Shown here: positions 28,010 to 36,129 of the stretch, in pieces
Numbering within the stretch: the stretch's first letter is position 1
Layout: the number at the start of each line of letters is the position of its first letter
Source of the DNA: Ohtaekwangia koreensis
GTDB taxonomy: Bacteria; Bacteroidota; Bacteroidia; Cytophagales; Cyclobacteriaceae
Assembly (NCBI RefSeq): GCF_900167975.1
Contig: NZ_FUZU01000002.1
Span: forward strand, 441,501-505,500
Reading direction: 5' to 3'
DNA: 64,000 nt
The notes under the pieces: generated by a model
The model's database searches: none
What the model was told of the DNA's origin: nothing
The model's input: the letters and a program-made list of their open reading frames with translations, nothing else
Translations under genes and position numbers: made by a program

Positions 28010-29485
28010 TCAATTTAAATCAGGTCGTGTAACTCCGAGTTCCTTTAGTTTCTGACGTTGCGCAAATGAAGTAGGAATATAATAAAAAGTTGCCAGCCCT
28101 GCTCGTAAATCCTTATAGTTTAGACGTAATGGATTGCGAAAGAGTTTCTTCAAACTTATATATCCTTTCCGTTTGCGATACATGCTGTGAACATAACGAT
28201 GCAGCTCTCTATAGTATTCACTGGAAAAAGTGCTTTGGAACATCATCGCCAAGTCATTCGAATCGCTCCAGTTCTGTTTTTCGCGAAGCTGGGCTTTTAC
28301 TTTATCGTAAAATTTCGTTCCCGGTAAAGGGTAGGAAACGGAGATACCAACTTCGTCTGGCATCAACTGTAATACCATTGCCAGTGTGGCGTCAATATCT
28401 TCTTGTGTTTCTCCGGTATACCCAAACTGTAAAAAGAAAGCTACTTTAATTCCCTTCTGCTTCATCAAGTGGGTAGCATCGCGAATCTGCTGAACGGTTG
28501 TGCCTTTATCCATGGCATCCAGAATTTTTTGTGAGCCTGATTCTGCGCCTACCCATATAGTTTCTGCGCCCGAACGTGCCAACGCCTCTACCGTATCTTC
28601 TTCCAGAAGTAAATCTGCCCGCGACTGAATCTTGTATTTAAACTGCAATTGCTTCGACAACACCAGGTCTCTGAATTGTTGCACCCAACCTGGTTTTAAT
28701 CCGAATATATCATCGCACATCCAGAAGTGATCAGGTCTATAGTTTTGTAACAGGAATTCAATTTCATTGATCACATGCTTTGGACTGCGCGAATTATAGC
28801 GGTTGCCATAAATTGGCTTAGCACACCAGTTACATTTATAGGGGCAACCTCGGGTGGTTGCTATATTGAGTGAAAAATATCCATGATGCTTAAGCCAAAT
28901 CCGTCTGTATGATTCTATATCGATAAGGTCCCAAGCGGGTAACGGCAAAGTATCCAACTCCCGAATTACAGGACGTGTAGCTGTAACAATTGCCTCGTTA
29001 TTTTTTCGATACGCTATACCTGAAAGTTGCGTAACATTTTGTTTTGCATCGAGCGCTACCAATAGTTCACGTAGTGTTTCTTCTCCTTCGCCTCGAACTA
29101 CGTAATCAACACCATGATCAAAATATTTATCATAGTGATCAGCAGCATCGGAGCTAGATACGATTACAGTACATCCGGATTCCTTTCCAAGTCGCGCCAT
29201 CATAAAAGCCGCCTCGCGCATGTTGGTAAGACACATCTTTGTGAGGTAATTAAAACCATCATCATAGATCACGAGGTACTCGGGCTTGTGCAGCTCTATA
29301 GCAGAAATGATTTCTGAGGCTGAATCACGTAGCGCAGTATCAAAGAGTGCAACGGGAAAATTTGATTCCCGCATTACGGCTGCGGCTAATATAGTTGCCA
29401 ACGGAGGATACGGCTGTTTAAATTGCCATTGCTTCCGGTCAAACTTATAAAAGTATGAATGTGTAAAAAGTATTTTTCCGTTCAT
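28010..29485 (-). CDS. B12-binding-domain radical SAM protein (BchE-like), paralogue
   Basis: 491 residues from the ATG at 29485. That codon overlaps the upstream stop as ATGA, matching the other junctions; an ATG 9 nt further upstream also exists. N-terminal cobalamin-binding-like domain (QPYPPLATILAAAV, RGEGEETLREL), then a radical SAM core with Cys214, Cys218 and Cys221 in RGCPYKCNWCAK, and VGAESGSQK. It aligns by eye along its length with the other radical SAM protein of the operon, including the PxH/RSP spacing after the cysteines and the FGYTGETQEDI segment. Reaction unknown. Confidence 0.9.
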   Translation of the reverse strand: MNGKILFTHSYFYKFDRKQWQFKQPYPPLATILAAAVMRESNFPVALFDTALRDSASEIISAIELHKPEYLVIYDDGFNYLTKMCLTNMREAAFMMARLGKESGCTVIVSSSDAADHYDKYFDHGVDYVVRGEGEETLRELLVALDAKQNVTQLSGIAYRKNNEAIVTATRPVIRELDTLPLPAWDLIDIESYRRIWLKHHGYFSLNIATTRGCPYKCNWCAKPIYGNRYNSRSPKHVINEIEFLLQNYRPDHFWMCDDIFGLKPGWVQQFRDLVLSKQLQFKYKIQSRADLLLEEDTVEALARSGAETIWVGAESGSQKILDAMDKGTTVQQIRDATHLMKQKGIKVAFFLQFGYTGETQEDIDATLAMVLQLMPDEVGISVSYPLPGTKFYDKVKAQLREKQNWSDSNDLAMMFQSTFSSEYYRELHRYVHSMYRKRKGYISLKKLFRNPLRLNYKDLRAGLATFYYIPTSFAQRQKLKELGVTRPDLN

Positions 29486-30429
29486 GACTTCCACGCAATG
29501 TTAAACTTCTTACCAAACGAGTCAATTTTTTCCTGATAGAGCTCTATTACTTTTTTCTGAAAATGACGCGGATGATTTTTTGACGCATGCTTTTTACTCT
29601 TAAAAGCTACTTGGAAATCATCCTTTTCATAATGCTCCCTATATATATGCTCCCATCGTTTCAACGACAGTTTCATAAAATAATTTTCCCACCAGTTGCC
29701 TCCGGCTGTGTCAATTATACCTTCCAAAATTTTTTTTATAAATCCGTTGGAGGTGTGTTGTACTGTATCGACAGGGCGTTGTGTAAAGTTTGGGAAAAAC
29801 TGCAGAAGCCACGCGTTATTCCGAAGTAATTTGATATACAGATCTGGGCTGCACAAAGGAATAACGGTAGCGAGCTCTGTTGCCGTAAATAAATTTTTCT
29901 CTTCGATCTCCAGGTGATCTGTATCTACAAAATAGTTAACACAAAAATATTTGTGTGAGTTAAAAAGGAAAACTCTTTTATATAGTACCAATATCATGCG
30001 CGCAATCCATAATCTTCCAGGCTTGGTGATGATAAAGAAATCAAGATCAGAATTCTCGTCCATATAGCCTTTCGATAACGAACCCGATGCGAGCACTCCA
30101 CGCACAAACGGAAAAGATGAAATGAATTTACCTTTTCGTTTAGCAACTTCAAGAAGCTTCATTGCTTCTTCATTCCCTGCAATTCTACGTTGGGCTAATT
30201 CATTTTTATTTTGAACAGAGAATAAGTCGCCAAATTGAAAAATATAGCCTTTAGCAGAAAGCTCTTTCAATTCAATCTCGATTGTACTTTTGGGGAGATG
30301 TTTCGTGGGAAGGAATCTATACACCTCATCAGCCTTTAATGGATAATTGAAAATATCATAATACAGTATAGTACGAAGGATGCTTTCAGCTACAGGTGCC
30401 AAAATAATATTTTCAATTTCGCTGATCAT
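29482..30429 (-). CDS. nucleotidyltransferase-domain protein with N-terminal winged-helix-like region
   Basis: 315 residues. Residues about 15-75 look like a winged helix (LYYDIFNYPLKADEVYRFL and following). Residues 112-135 carry the polymerase-beta-type nucleotidyltransferase motif: Gly116-Ser117 and the metal-binding Asp128 and Asp130 in a G-S-x(10)-D-L-D arrangement. The C-terminal half is basic with no motif I recognise. Its ATG overlaps the GT2 stop as ATGA, and its stop overlaps the next ATG likewise. The target might be a sugar, lipid or protein; not predictable. Confidence 0.8.
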   Translation of the reverse strand: MISEIENIILAPVAESILRTILYYDIFNYPLKADEVYRFLPTKHLPKSTIEIELKELSAKGYIFQFGDLFSVQNKNELAQRRIAGNEEAMKLLEVAKRKGKFISSFPFVRGVLASGSLSKGYMDENSDLDFFIITKPGRLWIARMILVLYKRVFLFNSHKYFCVNYFVDTDHLEIEEKNLFTATELATVIPLCSPDLYIKLLRNNAWLLQFFPNFTQRPVDTVQHTSNGFIKKILEGIIDTAGGNWWENYFMKLSLKRWEHIYREHYEKDDFQVAFKSKKHASKNHPRHFQKKVIELYQEKIDSFGKKFNIAWKS

Positions 30430-31250
30430 GAGATGTCTTTTAATTGAAGAAGTGTTCTCTCATTAAATAATTTTCTCTCGTTATCTTTTGTCCATCCCCA
30501 CTTATTAAAATATCTAATCGCACTTTGGATATTACAAAAAAGCAATTTAGCATCTTTATAAGAGCCCCTGGCATGATGATGATAAATCGCGGTGTCGGGG
30601 AAATACAAGGTTTGATAATGTTTATGTATCCGCCTTGTCAAATCTGTGTCTTCAGTGTAAAGAAAGAAGCGTTCATCAAATAGGCCTACTTTCCTCAAGG
30701 CTTCAGTTCTAAGAAACATAAAGCAGCCAGAAAGAAAAGGGACATTCATAATCTTATCGTAGCCGGAAAGATGTAGCTCATATTGGAGATTCTCTTTCTC
30801 AAGTTGACTTTTAAAAAAACCTAAAAATCTGCGCATAATTAAAACCTTAGGGCTCGGTAATAATTTGCATAACGGTTGAAGCTTTCCATCCGGATAAAGC
30901 ACCTTCGGCATTACTTGTCCTGCTTCATGATGTTGCTCCATGAACTTGTAAAGTGTGGGTATCACACTTTGATCAAAATAAACATCAGGGTTGAGTATTA
31001 CATGATATTTCGACTCATTCAGAATCTTATTAAGTATAATATTATGTCCGGCTCCAAAGCCAACGTTTCTATTATTAAATATATAATGAATGCGGCTGTT
31101 GTACGCTAGATATTTTAGATCATCCGTTGGAGAGTTATCCAGGATGAACAATTTAGAATGTACAGTGCTTTTTAAAAAACTATGAATAGTCTGCGTAAGC
31201 ATACTTGCTGAATTCTTATATGCAACTATGGAAGCACTTAAATCCCGCAT
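30426..31250 (-). CDS. glycosyltransferase family 2, rhamnosyltransferase-like
   Basis: 274 residues, GT-A fold of the type that adds rhamnose or similar sugars. Motifs: SIVAYKNSASML, the FILDNSP strand, NVGFGAGHN, the ILNPDVYFD metal site, SGCFMFLRTEAL and FFLYTEDTDLTRR. It is the first gene of the six-gene minus operon, with a 199-nt divergent promoter region shared with acs, and overlaps the next ATG by 4 nt. Donor and acceptor unknown. Confidence 0.9.
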   Translation of the reverse strand: MRDLSASIVAYKNSASMLTQTIHSFLKSTVHSKLFILDNSPTDDLKYLAYNSRIHYIFNNRNVGFGAGHNIILNKILNESKYHVILNPDVYFDQSVIPTLYKFMEQHHEAGQVMPKVLYPDGKLQPLCKLLPSPKVLIMRRFLGFFKSQLEKENLQYELHLSGYDKIMNVPFLSGCFMFLRTEALRKVGLFDERFFLYTEDTDLTRRIHKHYQTLYFPDTAIYHHHARGSYKDAKLLFCNIQSAIRYFNKWGWTKDNERKLFNERTLLQLKDIS

Positions 31251-31285
31251 AAACTTTAAAATAAAAAAACCGCAAAATTTTTACA

Positions 31286-31303
31286 GGTGTGTCCCAACAC
31301 ACC
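31286..31303 (-). promoter_or_regulatory. hairpin in the leader of the minus glycan operon
   Basis: Perfect 7-bp inverted repeat GGTGTGT/ACACACC with a 4-nt loop. It lies 36 nt upstream of the GT2 ATG. Read on the minus strand it is followed by a U-rich tract (seven Ts about 20 nt later). It could be an attenuator, a regulator site or the end of an upstream transcript. Confidence 0.4.
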
Positions 31304-31350
31304 ACAAACAAAATTTGAATTTCCGGAAAAAGGATAGAATTTTATCACAC

Positions 31351-31382
31351 TTGTTTATTTCCTGACTCAGGACGCTACTTTG
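31351..31382 (+). promoter_or_regulatory. probable promoter of acs
   Basis: TTG at 31351-31353, 22-nt spacer, TACTTTG at 31376-31382. The -7 box is one base shorter than TAnnTTTG. The leader to the ATG at 31450 would be about 60 nt. Confidence 0.42.
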
Positions 31383-31449
31383 TGAATTTAGGTTGCCCAG
31401 AAATTTATAACAGTAAAACTTTAAACCCAAAAACCTTTCAACTACAACC

Positions 31450-33342
31450 ATGAACGTGATTAGAACTTTTGAAGACTACCACAAACAATATAAAAAAAGT
31501 GTAGAGCATCCGGAAAACTTCTGGAGCGAAATAGCCAGCAGCTTTTATTGGAGAAAAAAATGGGATAAGGTTCTTGAGTGGGACTTCCATAAACCGGAGG
31601 TAAAATGGTTTATAGGTGGCAAGCTTAACATTACTGAAAACTGTCTCGACAGACATTTAATAAAACGTGCTAATCAAACGGCTATCATCTGGGAACCCAA
31701 CAATCCGAATGATGATGCTAAACATATAACCTATCAACAGCTGTACGATGAAGTTTGCAAAACAGCAAACATGCTGAAGGCAAATGGTGTAAAGAAAGGT
31801 GATCGAGTATGTATTTATCTTCCCATGATACCAGAGCTGGCTTATGCCATACTGGCCTGTGCACGCATCGGTGCTGTACACTCTGTAGTGTTTGCAGGTT
31901 TCTCTGCCAAGTCAATGACAGACCGCATTACTGATGCAGGATGCAAAATTGTTATAACATCCGATGGTGCATACCGCGGTGATAAAACTATAAATCTTAA
32001 AGGTATTGTTGATCAGGCGTTGGAACATTGCCCGGATGTAACCCGGGTTATTGTGAAAGAACATGTTCATACAAGTGCGCCTATGAAAGCAGAACGCGAT
32101 GTATGGTGGCATGATGAAATCAAGAAAGTAGATTCAAATTGTGTAGCCGAAGAAATGGACTCTGAAGATATGCTCTTCATACTCTATACTTCAGGCTCTA
32201 CCGGAAAGCCCAAGGGTATGGTTCACACCTGTGGCGGTTACATGGTAAATATCAACTATACTTTCCAAACAGCTTTTCAATATCATGATGGCCAGATATA
32301 TTGGTGTACAGCAGATATAGGCTGGGTTACAGGTCACTCCTATATTCTTTATGGACCATTATCTGCCGGGGCTACTACGGTAATGTTCGAAGGTGTACCA
32401 TCCTGGCCGGATTGGGGAAGGTTCTGGCAGGCAATAGAACGTCATAAGGTAAATATATTTTATACTGCACCAACCGCTATACGTTCGCTTCAACAAGCAC
32501 CAATCAGCTTCGTAGAAAAATATGACCTGTCATCTTTAAAAGTTTTAGGAAGTGTTGGCGAGCCTATCAATGAAGAGGCATGGCATTGGTATAATAAAAA
32601 TATCGGTAAGGGTAAATGTCCGATCGTTGATACCTGGTGGCAGACTGAAACCGGTGGTTTTATGATCTCTCCTATAGCACATGTAACGCCTCTTAAGCCT
32701 GCTCATGCAACCTTACCGCTACCAGGTGTACAACCTGCCGTAATGAATGAAAGCGGACTTGAAATAGAGGGGAATAATATTGAAGGAAGATTGACGATCA
32801 AATATCCATGGCCTTCTATGGCACGAACGATTTATGGTGATCATCAACGATTTAAAGAGACTTACTTCTCCAGCTTTCCCGGAAAATATTTCACGGGAGA
32901 TGGATGCAAGCGCGATGAGGACGGATACTATCGTATAACAGGAAGGGTAGACGATATCATTATTGTATCGGGCCACAATCTTGGAACTGCTGAGATAGAA
33001 AGTGCTATCGATGAGCACTCGTCCGTATGCGAAACCGCAGTGGTAGGGTTCCCGCACGATATAAAGGGTCAAGGTATATATGCTTTTGTGATCTGTTATG
33101 AGAAACCCGCTGAAGAAGAAAAGCTTCGCGCTGAAATAAAGGAAACTGTCTCAAAGATCATCGGCCCTATTGCCAAACCCGATAAAATTCAGTTTGTAAG
33201 TGGTCTTCCCAAGACACGATCGGGTAAAATCATGCGCAGAATTTTAAGAAAGGTAGCGGAGGGTGACACAAACAATTTAGGTGATGTCACTACATTACTC
33301 GATCCAGGGGTTGTAGAAGAAATTAAAGCGGGCGCGCTATAA
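31450..33342 (+). CDS. acs: acetyl-CoA synthetase (AMP-forming)
   Basis: 630 residues, full length for the family. Converts acetate, ATP and CoA to acetyl-CoA via acetyl-AMP. Motifs include YTSGSTGKPKGMVHT for ATP binding, DTWWQTETGG, the hinge region GRVDDIIIVSGHNLGTAEIE, and the conserved acetylatable Lys in KTRSGKIMRR near residue 600. The sequence lies next to the glycan locus but is unrelated in function. A probable promoter (31351-31382) precedes it and a bidirectional terminator follows. Confidence 0.96.
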   Translation: MNVIRTFEDYHKQYKKSVEHPENFWSEIASSFYWRKKWDKVLEWDFHKPEVKWFIGGKLNITENCLDRHLIKRANQTAIIWEPNNPNDDAKHITYQQLYDEVCKTANMLKANGVKKGDRVCIYLPMIPELAYAILACARIGAVHSVVFAGFSAKSMTDRITDAGCKIVITSDGAYRGDKTINLKGIVDQALEHCPDVTRVIVKEHVHTSAPMKAERDVWWHDEIKKVDSNCVAEEMDSEDMLFILYTSGSTGKPKGMVHTCGGYMVNINYTFQTAFQYHDGQIYWCTADIGWVTGHSYILYGPLSAGATTVMFEGVPSWPDWGRFWQAIERHKVNIFYTAPTAIRSLQQAPISFVEKYDLSSLKVLGSVGEPINEEAWHWYNKNIGKGKCPIVDTWWQTETGGFMISPIAHVTPLKPAHATLPLPGVQPAVMNESGLEIEGNNIEGRLTIKYPWPSMARTIYGDHQRFKETYFSSFPGKYFTGDGCKRDEDGYYRITGRVDDIIIVSGHNLGTAEIESAIDEHSSVCETAVVGFPHDIKGQGIYAFVICYEKPAEEEKLRAEIKETVSKIIGPIAKPDKIQFVSGLPKTRSGKIMRRILRKVAEGDTNNLGDVTTLLDPGVVEEIKAGAL

Positions 33343-33355
33343 GAATACTTTTAAG

Positions 33356-33400
33356 GAGTTCACGTGAAGATATATATTCATTCTTCACGTGAATTCTCTT
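33356..33400. terminator. bidirectional terminator between acs and the DUF1905 gene
   Basis: Near-perfect 15-bp stem (GAGTTCACGTGAAGA paired with TCTTCACGTGAATTC-type arm, one G-T pair) around an 11-nt loop, followed by a T-rich stretch. It lies between convergent stops at 33342 and 33415, so it can serve both genes. Confidence 0.75.
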
Positions 33401-33414
33401 TCTTTATATAGTTA

Positions 33415-33918
33415 TCACAAATTCTTATTCTCACGAATCATCTCAGAGAACCCTTGTTTTTTGCTAAAGGCGGTTAATGCCATCACAATTCGTTTTGATT
33501 TAGTAGCAGTCGTCTTTGCACTGTCAATCCACTTGCTATAGTAATTCTGATGCGACATAGGCAACGACTTAAAGTATGCCAATGAATCCGGCTCTTCCTT
33601 TAAACATTTCATCAAGTCTGCCGATAGCGCAAGCTTTCGCTCGTCTATCTCCATTACTACTTTTATTTTATCGCCTTCTTTCTTGCCAAGAGATTTACGC
33701 ATAGCGGCATTCACCGGCATTATAAACGTGCCATCACCCATCGGCAAAAGTGCAACCTTCTCAAAAACAAATTGGTCGAGTGTCCCCTTCACCCGGAAAG
33801 ATATTTTTGTATTAGGTTTGAGTTTTTGTGCCTGGCTCTCGCTTATCTCAATATAGGTCCAGCCCGATTTTTCGCCTTTCTTATTAAACTTTAATATAGT
33901 GGTGGTATAGCGGATCAT
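33415..33918 (-). CDS. DUF1905/YdeI-type protein
   Basis: 167 residues. The N-terminal 90 residues match the DUF1905 beta-barrel pattern (GKKEGDKIKVVMEIDERK, FIMPVNAAMRKSLG). The C-terminal part resembles the YdeI/OmpD-associated domain (SLPMSHQNYYSKWIDSAKTTATKSKRI). No signal or TM segment. Function of the family is unknown. It is convergent with acs. A weak box, TATATTTG-like at 7 of 8 positions, lies about 25 nt before the ATG (33944-33951). Confidence 0.85.
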   Translation of the reverse strand: MIRYTTTILKFNKKGEKSGWTYIEISESQAQKLKPNTKISFRVKGTLDQFVFEKVALLPMGDGTFIMPVNAAMRKSLGKKEGDKIKVVMEIDERKLALSADLMKCLKEEPDSLAYFKSLPMSHQNYYSKWIDSAKTTATKSKRIVMALTAFSKKQGFSEMIRENKNL

Positions 33919-33975
33919 GGTGCCGTTTGCTTTAACGAGTTTACAAATATTTTATAAATGACGGAATGTTTGTAT

Positions 33976-33990
33976 CAACAATAATTGTTG
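33976..33990. promoter_or_regulatory. perfect palindrome in a divergent promoter region
   Basis: CAACAAT-A-ATTGTTG, 7-bp arms around one base. It lies between the divergent DUF1905 and nitroreductase genes, about 25 nt beyond the weak -7 box of the former, where a repressor or activator could bind. No regulator gene is adjacent. Confidence 0.3.
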
Positions 33991-34170
33991 TAAATCTGGC
34001 TTTGTCGAGTGTAATAATTGCTAGAAGTTTTATGACAGCGGATAGGAATCTTGAATGAATCTGTAGTTTATTATGTCCCCTTTTGTATGAATACACCAGC
34101 ATGAACCTAACGCATCTCCGCCCCATTGTTTCTTGTAATCAAGAATGCGTACTTTGAAAAAATAATATCA

Positions 34171-34755
34171 ATGTTGACGATGGAAAAATCATCCAGTATC
34201 GAACATCCGATTTTAGATTTGATTAAAAACAGAAGAAGTGTAAGAGCGTTCTCAAGCGAACCTATAACAGCGGACAAAATAAATTCGTTGTTCGAAGCCA
34301 CACGCTGGGCACCATCAAGCAGCAACGAGCAGCCTTGGGTATATCTATATGCTACGCACGATCAAGAGCTCTGGCATAAAATGTTTGAGTGTCTTAATGA
34401 AAGTAACAGGATCTGGGTAAAGGATGCACCGCTTCTTATTTTAAGTCTGGCGCGAAAGACATTTACACACTATGGCAGCGCGAACGCACATGCCATGTAC
34501 GACTTAGGAGGAGCAAACTCATTCCTGTCACTGCAGGCCGTTGAGATGGGTTTACAAGTACGACAGATGGCCGGCTTCAGTCACATAAAAGCAATTGAAA
34601 ATCTCAAGATCCCGGATATATATGAGATCGGTGTATTTATAGGGGTTGGATATCCGGGAGACCCTACAAATCTTCCGGAAAAATTAAAACAGAGAGAGCT
34701 TGCTCCACGCGAGCGGTTCTTACAGCAGGAGTTTGTTATGAATAAAACATTTTGA
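34171..34755 (+). CDS. nitroreductase family protein
   Basis: 194 residues from the ATG at 34171 (ATG at 34180 is also possible; the TTG further upstream would add a poorly conserved extension). FMN-dependent oxidoreductase fold using NAD(P)H. The N-terminal KNRRSVRAFSSEPI motif, the ATRWAPSSSNEQPW FMN-binding stretch and VGYPGDP near the C-terminus support the family. Natural substrate unknown. The stop overlaps the OsmC gene start as TGATG, so the two are probably translated together, consistent with a stress-related pair. Confidence 0.9.
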   Translation: MLTMEKSSSIEHPILDLIKNRRSVRAFSSEPITADKINSLFEATRWAPSSSNEQPWVYLYATHDQELWHKMFECLNESNRIWVKDAPLLILSLARKTFTHYGSANAHAMYDLGGANSFLSLQAVEMGLQVRQMAGFSHIKAIENLKIPDIYEIGVFIGVGYPGDPTNLPEKLKQRELAPRERFLQQEFVMNKTF

Positions 34756-35150
34756 TGGTTCCGGAAAAGACAGTAGTAGCTACGATCGGCAGGGATGCGT
34801 ATGCTACCAGGCTTGAGACACCTTCGCATATAGTGATGGCGGATGAGCCTGTGAAAGATGGAGGTAAAGATATAGGCCCTCAGCCTTTTGATTTTCTCAG
34901 GATGTCGCTCGCATCATGCACAGCTATAACATTGCGTATGTATGCTGACCGAAAGGGGTGGGGTGTCGAGCAAATACAGGTTACGATATCAACCGAACAG
35001 GTCGGAGGAAAAACAATATTTCATCGTGTCTTAGAAATATCAGGGAGTATAGATGAACATCAGCGCAAACGCCTACTACAAATTGCCAATGCATGCCCTA
35101 TACATAAAGTATTGACGAACCCGATCGAAGTACAAACCCTGATCACATGA
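34755..35150 (+). CDS. OsmC family protein
   Basis: 131 residues from the ATG at 34755, which shares its A with the nitroreductase TGA. OsmC/Ohr proteins reduce organic hydroperoxides through two cysteines. The family cysteines are in SLASCTAITLRMYADRKGW and in NACPIHKVL. Length is normal. It probably forms an operon with the nitroreductase. Peroxidase activity is expected but not certain for the OsmC branch. Confidence 0.9.
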   Translation: MVPEKTVVATIGRDAYATRLETPSHIVMADEPVKDGGKDIGPQPFDFLRMSLASCTAITLRMYADRKGWGVEQIQVTISTEQVGGKTIFHRVLEISGSIDEHQRKRLLQIANACPIHKVLTNPIEVQTLIT

Positions 35151-35179
35151 AGTATATATGTATAATTAAGTATATATAA

Positions 35180-36091
35180 TTACTTTTTGAGTAAATCTGC
35201 GAGTGCACTCTCCAGTTTTTCATATTGAAATTTGAATCCTGCATCTTCAATTTTCTGTGACGAAACGTTACTACCTTTCAATACAAGGTCAGCCATTTCA
35301 CCCAATAATGTTTTCAAAACAAAGCTCGGAACTGCCGGCAAGACTACGGGTCTATTGATTTGCTTGGCTATAGCTTTTGTCAGGTCACGGTTTGTGACAG
35401 CGTATGGTCCTGTGCCGTTGTAAGCACCTTGCATCTTTTCATCCTCCACAGCTTTTAGAAACATTGCAGCAAGATCGTCAAGGTGAATCCAGCTTATATA
35501 CTGATCTCCCGTACCCAGTGGTGCACCAACCCAAAACTTGATCGGCTTAACCATCTCTTTTAAAGCTCCTCCCTTCTCACTCAATACTATACCTATCCTG
35601 ATCTTCACGACACGAATTCCAAGCTCACTGATCCGATCAACCTCTGCTTCCCATTGACGCACTACATTCGCCAGGAAATCTGTTCCCGGCTCATCGTTCT
35701 CCTTAAATTTCTTTTCGTTATCATCAAAGCCATAGTATCCAATCGCAGAAGCGGATATAAAACTTGTTACGGTATGTTTTCTCTTTCTCAATTCTTCATA
35801 TAGCAATTGTGTGGATTGTGTACGACTCTTCAGGATCTCCCACTTACGCTCTTCGGTCCACGGCTTGTCAGCTATACCAGCACCTGCCAAATGCACGATG
35901 GTGTTTGTGCCTTCGAAAGCATGTGGGTCAATTTGCTTTTTATTTATATCCCACAAAAAAGTCTTCGCTTTACCCTGCCGGTGATTACGACTCAGGTGAG
36001 CAACATGATTGCCCTGTTGGTATAGCAACTCTGTAAGTCGGGTTCCGATCAAACCGGAAGCACCTGTGATCAATATATTTTTCGAACTCAA
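35180..36091 (-). CDS. TIGR01777 family (SDR/epimerase-type) oxidoreductase
   Basis: 303 residues from a TTG start at 36091; no better in-frame ATG is near. Extended SDR Rossmann fold with NAD(P)-binding ITGASGLIGTRLTELL, the AGAGIADKPWTEERK segment, and YYGF in the active-site region. The C-terminal DUF1731-type part ends with LEKLESALADLLKK-like sequence. Often annotated as a putative cell-division inhibitor SulA homologue, for which there is no good evidence. It is convergent with OsmC; an AT-only inverted repeat lies between the stops. Confidence 0.9.
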   Translation of the reverse strand: MSSKNILITGASGLIGTRLTELLYQQGNHVAHLSRNHRQGKAKTFLWDINKKQIDPHAFEGTNTIVHLAGAGIADKPWTEERKWEILKSRTQSTQLLYEELRKRKHTVTSFISASAIGYYGFDDNEKKFKENDEPGTDFLANVVRQWEAEVDRISELGIRVVKIRIGIVLSEKGGALKEMVKPIKFWVGAPLGTGDQYISWIHLDDLAAMFLKAVEDEKMQGAYNGTGPYAVTNRDLTKAIAKQINRPVVLPAVPSFVLKTLLGEMADLVLKGSNVSSQKIEDAGFKFQYEKLESALADLLKK

Positions 36092-36129
36092 TTTTATTTA
36101 GTTTTGATGCCCTATATTAAACCAGTAAC

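Noticed and set aside
35153-35178. AT-only inverted repeat between osmC and the TIGR01777 gene as a terminator
   Set aside because: The stem would be only A-T pairs with poor alignment of arms. Too weak to call.
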